Shown piece by piece: positions 44,322-54,600 of a stretch of 64,000 bases of DNA (within the stretch, counting starts at the first letter, position 1; each line of letters opens with the position of its first letter). The stretch spans positions 372,001 to 436,000 of the forward strand of contig MBPM02000005.1 in assembly GCA_001695595.3 (NCBI GenBank). Reading direction: 5' to 3'. A program made the translations under genes and the position numbers. The notes beneath the pieces were generated by a model. The model saw only the letters and a program-made list of their open reading frames with translations, did not search any database and was not told where the DNA came from. The stretch is from Plasmopara viticola (taxonomy: Eukaryota > Oomycota > Peronosporomycetes > Peronosporales > Peronosporaceae).

Positions 44322-44624
44322 ATGCGTATCATGAGAAGTCACGCTTGCTCCCAGCCTGCCAGAGCTTATTTACTAAGTTTAAAAGCTGATTTTTTATCGA
44401 TAGAATTGTCTCGTAAGCCCTTACAAAATTGCAGCCACAGTGTATATAATCGGACTACGCATGAAAGCGTCTTGTACAGAGGTGCGACACTCAACCGTTT
44501 CGAAGAAGCGGTATGGTGGTCAGATTTTGCAATTTGGTACCTTAAAGCGCAAGAAGGATTAATGTGCCGGGGTCCATCGGATCCGGTTCCCATGGTTTTC
44601 GGCTATGTTGATGAAAAGAATTAA
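44322..44624 (+). CDS. Hypothetical 100-residue protein
   Basis: An open frame starting MRIMRSH. Its C-terminal half has a protein-like look (RFEEAVWWSDFAIWYLKAQEG, PVPMVFGYVDEKN). There is no signal peptide, no RXLR and no recognised domain. The upstream TATA- and CCAAT-like motifs support a promoter weakly. Confidence 0.28.
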   Translation: MRIMRSHACSQPARAYLLSLKADFLSIELSRKPLQNCSHSVYNRTTHESVLYRGATLNRFEEAVWWSDFAIWYLKAQEGLMCRGPSDPVPMVFGYVDEKN

Positions 44625-45823
44625 ATGTTTTGTACTGCTTGTTAGCGTTCTGACATCCGTCGGGTGCTTAATCCAAGGTGAATCCGATTTGTGGCTAGGT
44701 TGATCCCTGCGCCAAGCGCTCTTATGTACGAGGAGCCTGGATTTACGAACAACGATTCCGCAAGGGAGCGGCAACATTTATCAGGCCTGGGTATTGACTT
44801 GGCAAATATCCGTAGAACTCATACTTTTCCCCGAAACAGGAATTAGTCTAGTGACTTAATTTCTAATAACTTACAGGTTCCATGCCCAGACATACATTGC
44901 TAAATGTTTGTCCGTAGTAGAAAGTAGAAAGATGGGAGAAAAATGCTAATTCAAAAGTGGTGATCAAGTGCAAGTAACATGGCTTATCCAAATGCAGATA
45001 AGCCTTATTAGGTGCACGAAAAATTCCTTGTTTGGGTATTTTATCGAAAAGTATGGCCTCCAGACCAATCCTACCAATATCAAGACCGATATGATTGGCA
45101 GCACGATTCGAAAGCCTTTAGGAAAATGGCATAATTCTGCCGATTTCCGACAAGATCACAACTCTAAAATACATTTGTTTTACTTACAGAAAGCTCTTTA
45201 CAGGCGCCGATCCAGGCCTTCACGACCATCCAGTATCGCGTATGATGCGCCAGGGTTTACCATTGATATAACATCGACACTAAAGATTCGAGATCATCTA
45301 ATTTAATTTAGATGTTATAAATTTAAGCCCATCAAGTAATCGAATCCCTCCTGCACCGTCTTCTTCTTAAAATTTTGCGCACGTAGCGCTAGACAACTAC
45401 AACGAAAAAAATCTATGACTTTTCTTTAGCCCAAGAATAGCCTCTGCCAAAGGCGTCGATCTCTAGGCACTAGACCGCCACTAGTAGTGACTATGTAAGC
45501 TTTTAAGACGCAAACCAGATATTTTGGTATCTCTGTATCACCCATATACATTTATGAGCTTACAACTATGTCGTACGTATGTATTGTGCCGATAGTTTAT
45601 TATTGTATGTACGGGTTGAATAATTCGCAACTACATTTGCAGGGCTCAACTTTCTCGACGCGACGATAATTAAAAAGAGTCAGCTCTTAATGTAGGCGAT
45701 TTATATCCGCGTACCGTACCAAAGTGAAACTAATCACAGTGTCGGGCAGAAGATACGGCAGTCGGTTGAATTGCCGTAGTGGTGAGCGCAGAAGATACAA
45801 AAAGAAAGGCCAGTGGTAGGTTT

Positions 45824-46088
45824 TTTTAAAGAATAGGACGCAGAGGATTCAGGTGAAGACGGCTTGTGATAGAAAAGGCAAAATCAAAAGTGAATTATCA
45901 AGACTTAGTTCGCACTACTGCTACATCTAAGCTTAGAACCTTCTAGAAGCTTCTGACGTCGTCGTCTAACGTCATCGTCTTACGTTATCGTCTGACGTCA
46001 TCTACTGGTACCCTACCTGTACCTTACCGGAATACCTACATATGCAAAAACATACATATTACACATAGCCACAGCATCAACTTCAACA
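45824..46088 (-). repeat. 3' LTR of the young Copia
   Basis: Read on the element strand it starts TGTTGAAG and ends TTCTTTAAAA, so it lacks the usual terminal CA; the end is fixed by the adjoining PBS in the other LTR and by the target duplication. It carries four 13-base tandem units with CRE-like cores. Confidence 0.95.
45953..46004. promoter_or_regulatory. Four tandem CRE-like sites in the LTR
   Basis: Four contiguous 13-base units with the cores TGACGTC, TAACGTC, TTACGTT and TGACGTC. The core is the CREB/ATF-type bZIP binding half-site. The arrangement suggests an enhancer controlling the retrotransposon. The same array recurs at 50231-50282. Confidence 0.6.
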
Positions 46089-46098
46089 CTCTCCCTTG
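46089..46098 (-). other. Polypurine tract of the young Copia
   Basis: On the element strand CAAGGGAGAG directly precedes the TG of the 3' LTR, as expected for the plus-strand DNA priming site. Confidence 0.8.
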
Positions 46099-46116
46099 AT
46101 GTGTGCGTGTGTTTGG

Positions 46117-47472
46117 CTACTTTCCGTCGCGTAGGCATAGATCAAAGACGAAATTTTCATGCTTGATTCGCCCGAGTACCTTCGTCAGTCCATCCGCTAC
46201 CATCTCATCCGTCGGCTTGTACTCCAGTGTTATGACACCTTCTTCCACTTTCTCACGTAAAAAGTGGTATTTGATGTCAATGTGCTTGGTTCGCGCATGG
46301 AAGATTGGGTTCTTTGCTAACGCAATGCAGCCTTGGTTGTCTTGGTAGATCATCGTAGGCCCTTCCAATACACAGCCCATATCACTCAAAAGCAGACGCA
46401 GCCACACTGCCTCTTGAGTCGCAGAGTATAAGGCCATATACTCCGCCTCGGTACTTGATGTTGCCACAGTAGGTTGCCTTTTAGACTTCCATGATACCAC
46501 GCTGCCATTAAGGAAGAAAGCGTAGCCTGTCGTGGAGCGGCGTGAGTCCAAGTCGCTTGCCCATGACGCATCCGCGTAACCCTGTAGCTCTCCCTTGTTC
46601 TTTCCGCTAAACACAATACTGTAGTCTGCAGTCGTCTTCAAGTACTTCAGTATGCGCTTGGCCGCGATCCAATGTTGCATTCCATGACGCTCGCAGTGCT
46701 TGGCCACTTCGCCCACTGCGTGGGCAATGTCCGGTCGCGTGCACGTTGCAACATACATCAATGCACCGACAAGCTCACGGTACGGCCACTTTGGCACAAA
46801 CACGTCGTCATCTCGAAGTTTGATGAGCTTCTCACTCTCGTTCGCCGGTGTGTGCACCTCCTTACACTTGTCGACGCCATATTTTTCGGCCAGCCGTTTG
46901 ATGTACGCGCGCTGGTCGATGCGGATGCTCTTATCTATCGTGTCCCGCCGCACCTCAATTCCAAGACAGTACTTGAGCGGTCCCAACTCTTTGATGCTGA
47001 ATTCGCTCTTGAGCGCGCTCTTGATAGCGTCGATGTGTTCTTGCATCCGCGCAAAGAGAATCAGGTCATCAACGTGGATGATGACAATGCTGAAATCACG
47101 CTGTGAGCGTCTCACGTAAACGCACAGGTCGGCCGCTGTACGATCGAATCCTTGTTCTTGAAGGTGTGCGTTGAGTCGATTGTTCCATTCGCGAGCAGCC
47201 TGCTTTGTGCCGTAAAGCGCCTTGCGCAATAGACACTTTTTGCTTGGTTGCCGCATATCCTCGAAGCCGTCAGGCTGATCCATGTAGATCGCCTCCTTGA
47301 CTTCGCCATACAGGAATGCTGTGTCGACATCGACGTTCTCTATCACCAGGTCCTGTTCGACCGCGAGCGCTAATGCTACATTGATTGACTCCTTGCGCGC
47401 GACCGGCGCAAACGTCTCAAAGTAATCCACTCCTGGTCGCTGAGTGAAGCCCTTGGCCACGAGTCGCGCCTT
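46117..47472 (-). CDS. Copia polyprotein, downstream part: reverse transcriptase and RNase H
   Basis: This continues the Gag-integrase frame after the TAA at 47473-47475. It begins [24 protein letters not shown], the start of the Copia reverse transcriptase. It has the catalytic VDD box in VIIHVDDLILFA, YGTKQAAREWN, then RNase H with GYADASWASD, STTGYAFFLN and SSTEAEYMAL, and the usual C-terminal KHIDIKYHF block. No other defects are visible. The reading frame is the same as upstream, so a single nonsense codon separates the two parts. Translation would need readthrough or an internal start. Confidence 0.9.
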   Translation of the reverse strand, partial: KARLVAKGFTQRPGVDYFETFAPVARKESINVALALAVEQDLVIENVDVDTAFLYGEVKEAIYMDQPDGFEDMRQPSKKCLLRKALYGTKQAAREWNNRLNAHLQEQGFDRTAADLCVYVRRSQRDFSIVIIHVDDLILFARMQEHIDAIKSALKSEFSIKELGPLKYCLGIEVRRDTIDKSIRIDQRAYIKRLAEKYGVDKCKEVHTPANESEKLIKLRDDDVFVPKWPYRELVGALMYVATCTRPDIAHAVGEVAKHCERHGMQHWIAAKRILKYLKTTADYSIVFSGKNKGELQGYADASWASDLDSRRSTTGYAFFLNGSVVSWKSKRQPTVATSSTEAEYMALYSATQEAVWLRLLLSDMGCVLEGPTMIYQDNQGCIALAKNPIFHARTKHIDIKYHFLREKVEEGVITLEYKPTDEMVADGLTKVLGRIKHENFVFDLCLRDGK

Positions 47473-50097
47473 TTATTTGGCGATCTTGCCACTTGGCTCA
47501 CGCTTGATGCGGAAGACCCACTTACACCCAATCGCCTTCTTGTCGCTCGGTAGATCCACAAGCGTCCACGTCTCGTGCTTCGCCAGTGATTGAATTTCAC
47601 TTTCCATCGCGCGTAGCCACTCATCTTTGTGCTTGCTTTGCAAAACATGATTGAAAGACGATGCATTCTCGCCGTCATCTTCAGCGTTAAAGCAGTACAG
47701 CGCATCGTACTCGGCTTCGTAGTCGTCCAGGTTGAACTCGCCGCGCCGCATGTTTGGATATTCCTGCTCGAAACGTGTTACCGCTTGCTTCTTACGCACC
47801 GGTCGCACATGCGACTCGTTCTCACCGTCACGTCCAGGCGTGCTTGATCTTTGTGTCGGCACGGCACCTTCCGGTCGCTCGGTCATCTCTCGTACAACGT
47901 GTTCTGGCGTCACACTCGGTTCCATTGGCGGAGTTTGGTAACTCTCCCTTGCAGTGACATTGCACGGTTCGTGATCGTGCTCCTCGTCACCCGCTATGTC
48001 GATCACACTCGGCGCACTTTGTTTGCGCGCTACCATTGTTGGCGCGTGCTCCACAAATGTCACGCTGCGCGAGATTACGATCGCGCCCGTGCTTGCATCT
48101 AGCAGTCGATACGCTTTGTGCTGCTTTGAGTAGCCAAGCATCAGACAGCGCATGCCTGAGTTGTCGAGCTTCCCTCGCGTTGCCTTGGCCACATGCGCAT
48201 AGCACTGGCTGCCAAACACGCGCATATGATGAATGCGTGGCTTGCGCTTGAACACGAGCTCAAACGGGCTCGCGTTTGGACTTGATGAGTTTGGTAGCAC
48301 GTTGCGGATGTCCACGGCGGTCATCATAGCTTCACACCAGTAGACCTTACTCATCTTGGCCTCGCTCAGCATGCAGCGAGTCATCTCGGTCAGCGTGCGA
48401 TTCATGCGCTCTGCCATGCCGTTTTGTTCCGGGTTGTGTGGCACAGTGAATTCTTGTTTGATTCCATTTTTCTTGCAGAAACTCTCCAATTTCGCGTTGC
48501 GATATTCACCGCCATTGTCGCTACGCAGTACCTTTACGTCAATGCCGCACTTAATCATTATGTCGTGGTAGTATTTAATGAATGCCTCCGGCACCTCGCT
48601 CTTCCTTCGCAGCGGATAAATGGTCGCAAAGCGACTCCGCATGGCAATGAAACTCACAACGTAGCGGTATCCCGACGGAGACTCCGGCGAGATCGGTCCT
48701 AGCACATCCGAGCACACAAAACTGTCCGCACGAAGGCTTTCTCTTGCAGAAGAGTCCATTTTGGTGCTCTTAAACGTTTTTCGTACTTGTTTGGCTGTCG
48801 CGCACACATCGCATACAACACTCGCGTCGACGCAGTCGCCGTCGATGTGGCCGCCCTTTATCAGTTTGTTCACTGTCGAATAGGACACGTGCCCGAGCCG
48901 GCGATGCCACAGTTCGGCTTCATTCTGAACTGTAAGGCACTCGGCGTTTGGCTCGACGTCCAGCATCATTAGCATGCCACGCCGCGATCCAGTCGCGACA
49001 GTCCGTCCGTCTCGACTCACGACGCAGCCGTTGTGGGAGATCTCAACTTTCATCCCGCGCGCTGCTGCCGCAGTTAATGAAAACAAGTTCTTCGTGAGAT
49101 CTTGTACGTGTAGCGCGTTCTCAAGCCGCGCATTCGTCCACCCCGTGCCATTCCAGACCCGCAGCATCACTGTGCCTTGTCCAAGCACCCTCAATTGCGC
49201 GCTGCTTTTTGCGCTCGATACAATACGTGCCGTCGTTGCTTCTACGTACTCTGAAAAAGCTTTGCGCTCCTTGCACATATGTGCTGTGGCGCCGCTGTCC
49301 ATGACCCAGCAGTCGCCTTCACTTCCTTCGCTGACGCTGAACGCCACATTCGAGTGATCTTCATATCGGCTTCCGCTTCCACTGTTGTCGTTAGCCTTTG
49401 CCCAGCAGTCGCGCGCGTAGTGCCCGCGCTTTCCACAATTAAAGCACTGAACACCCGCTCCCTTCTTGCGCTGACCGCCACTCTTCTTTCCAAACTGGCG
49501 CTTTTCACGATGCTTGCTTACGTGCAGCGCCGTTACATTTTCGGTGCGGCATGACTCTTTCTTGCGCACTTCCTCAGCAATGAGCTTGGTCACGAGATCG
49601 CTGAAATTGAACTGAGTCACACTCATGCGGAATGCCTGCACCAAGCTCTCGTACGACTCTGGCAGGCTGCGCAGCATTGTCGCGCATACGTCCTCTTCAT
49701 TTGGCCCGCAATTCGCGCTTCTCATCTGCAGCACCAGTTGCTCCAGCTCCATTACGTGTGCGCTCATATCCGTCGTCGTGTACTTGAACGACGCGAACTT
49801 CTCCTTGAGCCATAGCCGGCTTGCCATGTCCTGAGTTCGATGGAACCTCTCCAGCGCTTCCCAGGTTTCCTTAGCACTGGTAGCATTCATGACATGTACC
49901 AGCTGAGCGTCCTTCAGGTTGAGCACGATCGCCGCGTGCGCTTGCTGCTCTTTCGCCGCCGTGACGCTAGCTGTATTGAGAACCGCTTCCCACAGTCCCT
50001 TGGACATGAGGTACATCTTCATCTTGAACGCCCATAGCGCGTAGTTCGATCCGTCGAACGGCTCAATCTTGGGTATCGCGTCCGTACTTGGGCTCAT
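47473..50097 (-). CDS. Copia polyprotein, upstream part: Gag, protease, integrase
   Basis: 874 residues starting at the ATG inside the primer-binding site. Gag (about 1-215) includes NYALWAFKMKMYL and a CCHC knuckle CFNCGKRGHYARDC (218-231). The protease has WVMDSGATAHM near 265-274. The integrase HHCC finger is near WHRRLGH and CDVCATAK; its catalytic core has DVLGPI, LRSDNGGEY and PEQNGMAERMNRT. The reverse transcriptase begins at HKDEWLRAMESEIQSL and KWVFRIK before the stop. The TAA falls where most Copia proteins have a Tyr. Confidence 0.93.
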   Translation of the reverse strand: MSPSTDAIPKIEPFDGSNYALWAFKMKMYLMSKGLWEAVLNTASVTAAKEQQAHAAIVLNLKDAQLVHVMNATSAKETWEALERFHRTQDMASRLWLKEKFASFKYTTTDMSAHVMELEQLVLQMRSANCGPNEEDVCATMLRSLPESYESLVQAFRMSVTQFNFSDLVTKLIAEEVRKKESCRTENVTALHVSKHREKRQFGKKSGGQRKKGAGVQCFNCGKRGHYARDCWAKANDNSGSGSRYEDHSNVAFSVSEGSEGDCWVMDSGATAHMCKERKAFSEYVEATTARIVSSAKSSAQLRVLGQGTVMLRVWNGTGWTNARLENALHVQDLTKNLFSLTAAAARGMKVEISHNGCVVSRDGRTVATGSRRGMLMMLDVEPNAECLTVQNEAELWHRRLGHVSYSTVNKLIKGGHIDGDCVDASVVCDVCATAKQVRKTFKSTKMDSSARESLRADSFVCSDVLGPISPESPSGYRYVVSFIAMRSRFATIYPLRRKSEVPEAFIKYYHDIMIKCGIDVKVLRSDNGGEYRNAKLESFCKKNGIKQEFTVPHNPEQNGMAERMNRTLTEMTRCMLSEAKMSKVYWCEAMMTAVDIRNVLPNSSSPNASPFELVFKRKPRIHHMRVFGSQCYAHVAKATRGKLDNSGMRCLMLGYSKQHKAYRLLDASTGAIVISRSVTFVEHAPTMVARKQSAPSVIDIAGDEEHDHEPCNVTARESYQTPPMEPSVTPEHVVREMTERPEGAVPTQRSSTPGRDGENESHVRPVRKKQAVTRFEQEYPNMRRGEFNLDDYEAEYDALYCFNAEDDGENASSFNHVLQSKHKDEWLRAMESEIQSLAKHETWTLVDLPSDKKAIGCKWVFRIKREPSGKIAK

Positions 50098-50101
50098 AAC
50101 C
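50089..50101 (-). other. Primer-binding site of the young Copia
   Basis: On the element strand GGTTATGAGCCCA follows the 5' LTR directly. It is complementary to the anticodon stem-loop of initiator tRNA-Met, the half-tRNA priming mode described for Drosophila copia. Its ATG (50097-50095) pairs with the CAU anticodon and is also the polyprotein start. Confidence 0.85.
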
Positions 50102-50366
50102 TTTTAAAGAATAGGACGCAGAGGATTCAGGTGAAGACGGCTTGTGATAGAAAAGGCAAAATCAAAAGTGAATTATCAAGACTTAGTTCGCACTACTGCT
50201 ACATCTAAGCTTAGAACCTTCTAGAAGCTTCTGACGTCGTCGTCTAACGTCATCGTCTTACGTTATCGTCTGACGTCATCTACTGGTACCCTACCTGTAC
50301 CTTACCGGAATACCTACATATGCAAAAACATACATATTACACATAGCCACAGCATCAACTTCAACA
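50102..50366 (-). repeat. 5' LTR of the young Copia
   Basis: Identical by eye to 45824-46088 over 265 bases. It includes the four CRE-like units at 50231-50282. Being the 5' LTR it holds the element's promoter; transcription would run toward lower coordinates. Confidence 0.95.
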
Positions 50367-51432
50367 GGTTTGCCATAAATCAAGCGGTCGAGAGCCTTTC
50401 TAACGTTGACGTTGTCGTTGTCCAAACCACGAAGCCTGCAAAAGTCAGTGCATCGCAAGCACGCGAATAATTTCAAACATATAAATATGTAGTCAATAAG
50501 ACTGCAATCTAGTTGTTAAGATTGCAACTTGGGAATTTAGTGGCTCACGAGAAGAGCATCCACAAGCCAGCAAGGGATGCATCGGAAAACGAGTCAAAAC
50601 AGACTTTAATCCATTGTTGTCTACAATCAGGAAAAGATTTACATCGGAATAAAGCCCACCGGCGGTATGTGAATACATATTAATCTTCAGGAGGTGGACG
50701 AAGACTAAAGCAAGCGCCATCAGATCACACGGATTTACCGTGAGCTCAAGCCGGAATTTTTCGGTACTGCAATGCTGTTTGATGCTTGTACCGCAGACGG
50801 TAAAAGTCAAATAGGTCAACGTGGATGAGATCTAGTTCGGACGTGAGAAAGAGGCGGTACTAGTATGAGCTGTAATGACTCTTTTAAACCGATGGCAATA
50901 CAGCTGAGCACTCTGTAAAGAACGACTGTAAAGTAAATGCGTCCAGATACAAATGTATTCATAAGTGCTGGATGGTCATTTTTTTTCTCACCTTTTGTAG
51001 AAGGTGCTGTGTGACGTTATCAAACGTGATAACCCACGCGGATAGAATGACTAGTTAAGAACCCTCGCAACAGTACCGAGATAGATATAATCATATTTAC
51101 GCATCTGTCGAACGGACAGCTTGGGCCATTTGCTGGCTGCTACAAACCAGTAAATGTGGCAAAATTCACACGCCTATCTGCTTTTTTCAGCCTAATTTCG
51201 TCATGGCGTCCGACCTCAAATAGTAAACTTTATGCTTGAGGGCTTCAACGCCACAAGATCAGGTAGCCCGATTATAATTCAACGCATGTAGCACGTGTAG
51301 GAGCACTTAAGAGCGGATTTTTAGCTGGCAAACTTTGAGGTACGCCAGCACCATCTGCAACCAAAGAAGATTCTATTACAGGTCAAGATGACCAGGCTCA
51401 TGAATGGCATATAAGTAATTCTGTCTTTCTGC
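50367..51432. other. Spacer between the two Copia elements
   Basis: About 1 kb without a recognised gene. A 108-residue minus-strand frame at 50493-50819 has a protein-like start (TFTVCGTSIKQHC, FRLELTVNPCDL) and could be an upstream exon of the gene interrupted by the young Copia, but no domain was recognised. Confidence 0.4.
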
Positions 51433-51575
51433 TGAGATTACATCGCTGAATGCATGTTGAACAGGCGGATGACGTCACAGTATTTACGAGTACGTCACAG
51501 TAAGTCATTACACAATGGTAGCCGTTGATTGGTCTAGATAATGTATTTACTTCGATTTTTGCTTTCTACTCAACA
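51433..51575 (+). repeat. 5' LTR of the old Copia
   Basis: It starts TGAGATTAC and ends CTACTCAACA. It contains a perfect CRE palindrome TGACGTCA at 51470-51477 and a CCAAT-type GATTGGTC. It differs from the right LTR at many positions, including the CRE. Confidence 0.8.
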
Positions 51576-51659
51576 GGTTAATAGCCGCAACAAGCCTTCC
51601 TTCACAAGCTACCTAAGGCTAACAAGCGTACCAAAGTCCTCCTAGGGAGTGGTAACTTT

Positions 51660-54600
51660 TACCACTGGGAGTTCACCATGAAGATGACCCTGGCGCGGAA
51701 GGGTCTCTTGGGGCACATCATGGCTGTCAAGAAAGAGAGTATCAACGGAGGCGTGGCTGGCAAATGATGCCAAGGCGCTAGGCATCATCGCTCGATTGAG
51801 ATCCAGCACTAGATCAAGATTTGGTCAGCTACGCGCGCCATGGAGGCGTGGGGAACCCTCCACGATGTCTACAATCGCTCGACTCTTCACACTCGTGTGG
51901 TGATGACTCGTCGACTACACGACTTCAAGATGGAAAGTGGGGCAAGCACGACAGAGTATCTGGACTCCTTTGACGAGCTAGTAGTGAGACTTCAGATTAC
52001 GGCAGAGCCAATTGATGATGCACACCAGCTGGTGCTACTTCTCAGCAGTCTACCTTCGTACTTTGATTTGATTTCGTCGATTGTGGAAAATGCGAAGTAC
52101 ATTACGTTGATAGAAGGCAAGGAGAAAATTGCTTAAAGAATCAGCGAAGCTGCAGAGGAAAGAGGCTACGAAAAAAGCGTTTTGCGTTTATAGAAATGCT
52201 AGAATATTTAAGGGTGGGCGGGACAATTGACAATAGGGTGGTCCTCCACGCAATAACGGCGGATTCAAGGGCAAGTGCTTTAACTGTAACGAAATTGGAC
52301 ACATGAAGCGGAACTGCCCGGCCGGTAAACGATTAAACAGCGACGACATAGTGCTTGTTGTTGGTGAAGGGAAGTCAACAGGTTGGCTGATTGACAGTGG
52401 AGCAGCTTTCCACATGACCCCTTACAGGAAGGGCTTGTTTGATTACAAGGGCCTAGAGGCTAGCATCGAAGTTACGATTGCAGACGGGAAGGAAATGCTC
52501 GTCAAAGAAGCCGGCACGGTGAAACTGACTAATTTGGACGGTATGGGCATTCGCATGGTTGAACTTCTTCACATTCCCGGACTCGACAAAAGGTTGCTGG
52601 CAGTTAGCAAGCTGGCAGAGCGTGGTATGAGTGTGGAATTTTCGTGTTCGTCATGCGTCATTTAGGACAAGAAGCAAACAATTGCGTCGGGTATCAAAGT
52701 TGGAAAGTCGTACTTCCTTGACTGTGAACAAGAAGAAACATGTCTCATTGAATTTTCCGGGGTTGGCAATCAGTGGGAGCTTTGGTATGCTCGCATGGGG
52801 CACCCCTGCAAGGATGCGCTGATCAGGATACAGCGATTTACTAACGGTATCCCAAGTATCAAGTAAAGTGTGAAAACATTGTATGCCGGGTATTTGAAGG
52901 GCAAGCAAACGGTTACAGGTTTTCCGTCTCGTTTGATGACAAAGACGACACGTGGGTTGGAGCGTGTTCACACAGATATCATGGAGCTAACGAGAATTTC
53001 CTCGAAGGGTGGTTCCAAGTACGTCCTAGCAAGAGTGGAGTGGCTGGCAAGTTCAAGGAGTTCTTGACATCATACGAATACCAGTGGGGTGCACGACTCT
53101 GGTGTTTGCGATCAGACAACGGAACCGACTTTGTAAACAAGAAAGTGGCTGGAATATGTCAACAGAACGACATTGTACACCAGCGCTCCAATCCATACAG
53201 CCCTCAGCAGAACGGAGTGGCAGAGTGTATGAACAGGACTATCATTAAGAAGGCCCGTACCATGTTACACTACAAGAGCGTTTCGAAGGAATGGTGGGCG
53301 GAAGCGGTAAATACAGTAATCTATTCAATAAACCGCTCCAACGATGCGGTCCATCCTGACATCACGCCGTACAAGCTAGCTTTCAAGAAGAAGCCTTAAA
53401 TGAATCACCTGCGCGTATTTGGCTTGCAAGGCTATGCTCATACTGACGATAAAACCCAAGAGCTTCGGGTGTATGATTCTCGGCTACGCAGAGAATGTCA
53501 AGGGCTATCGCGTGTTTGACTTGGAGAATGCCATAAAATGACCCGCTCTGCGAAGTTAAACGAGCGTGATGTAGGCAGCATCTACGACACACACGGGCTC
53601 AAGTCGAAGCCAATTGTTTAAGCAATGAAAAATGGTGATGATGTCAAGATTCAGCATAAATGGATCGACAGCCAGTTTCGGACGATCCCATGAAAGCTGT
53701 CTCTTCGACAGCACGAACATCGAAATGGATGATATACGCCAAGCGCCGTTGTATAACAGCTAATTTCTTCCGAGAGCTCTGTACGAAACAGACTCGAGCT
53801 AACGGAGTATCATCAACCGTCCCAAGTGCAACAAGAAGATCGTTTGGTGTTTCGGTCTGAAGTGGAGCGAACAAAAATGAGACGTGAGCCGATGCTAATG
53901 CTAAGGAACGGCTTCGATGATAAAGAGTCGACAGAAGGCAGTGAGGGCCCACCGACTCCGAAGCGTGCTAGGATTGATGAAGATGGACTAATTGCGAAAG
54001 CCATTTTTGCCTACGCCGTGGGGATTGCCGATGGTACGGAACTTCTGACTACGTATGCTCAAGCAATGGCGAGCAACCGTGCAATAAAGTGGCGTGAAGC
54101 AGTGGATGCTGAGCTTTGCTGTCATGAAGAGAACCAAACGTGGACATTGAAGCCACTAGGAAAGATTGGACGTACAATTGGTTCATGATGGGGATATGTC
54201 AAGAAGCGTGATCAGAATGGCGCTATCGTGCGATACAAGGCACGACTGGTCGCGAAAGGTTTCAAGCAGAAGTATGGTGTCGACGTTTTTTGGGCTTACT
54301 TTTGGTCTCTAGCGTTTTGGTGACACGGTCCTATATGCGACAAAAAAACATCAATTGTGGCTGCAGGGCTATAACTCGAGAATATAATTACAAAATAATT
54401 CTCGCAGTATTGGCGGAATGCGTCTATCACATTGAATTCGACACGGCTTTTCTCAATAGCGTGTTGACAAACAACGTTTCTATGGAGGTTCCGCTTGGTG
54501 TCGACAATGCTCAAGGAGACATATGTCAACTAAATAAGGCTCTTTACAGGCTGAAGCAAGCAGCAAGTGCCTGAAACAAGACAATACACCGTGTCTCCGT

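Larger units (their letters stand above)
40175..45823. other. AT-rich gene-poor region left of the young Copia
   Basis: Apart from the weak candidates listed separately (40998-41279, the 42.65-43.48 kb inverted duplication, 44322-44624), I see no gene with a recognisable domain. Composition is AT-rich, frames are short and no transposon coding sequence was spotted. Confidence 0.55.
45824..50366 (-). mobile_element. Young full-length Copia (Ty1/copia) LTR retrotransposon
   Basis: A 4543-base element with two 265-base LTRs that look identical by eye, a GGTTT target duplication at 45819-45823 and 50367-50371, a polypurine tract before the 3' LTR and a primer-binding site next to the 5' LTR. The coding order is Gag, protease, integrase, reverse transcriptase, RNase H, which defines Copia. 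One in-frame TAA interrupts the polyprotein. Identical LTRs imply recent insertion. Confidence 0.97.
45734..50435 (-). pseudogene. Host exon-like frame split by the young Copia insertion
   Basis: On the minus strand, an AG acceptor at about 50437-50436 opens a frame (GLDNDNVNVRKALDRLIYGKP) that runs to the insertion site. Removing the element and one copy of the five-base duplication, the frame continues on the left side (TGLSFCIFCAHHYGN) to a TGA at 45734-45736. This fits insertion into an exon of an older gene. The gene itself is not recognised, and its state before insertion is unknown. Confidence 0.3.

Noticed and set aside
24407..45823. RXLR, CRN or other secreted effector genes in the gene-poor region
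   Set aside because: No frame combined a convincing signal peptide with an RXLR/EER or LFLAK-type motif. Candidates such as 44322-44624 start without a hydrophobic leader.
47473..47475. Programmed stop-codon readthrough between Gag and Pol
   Set aside because: The TAA lies within the start of the reverse transcriptase, well after integrase, not at a Gag-Pol boundary, and replaces a residue usually conserved in Copia. A nonsense mutation is simpler.
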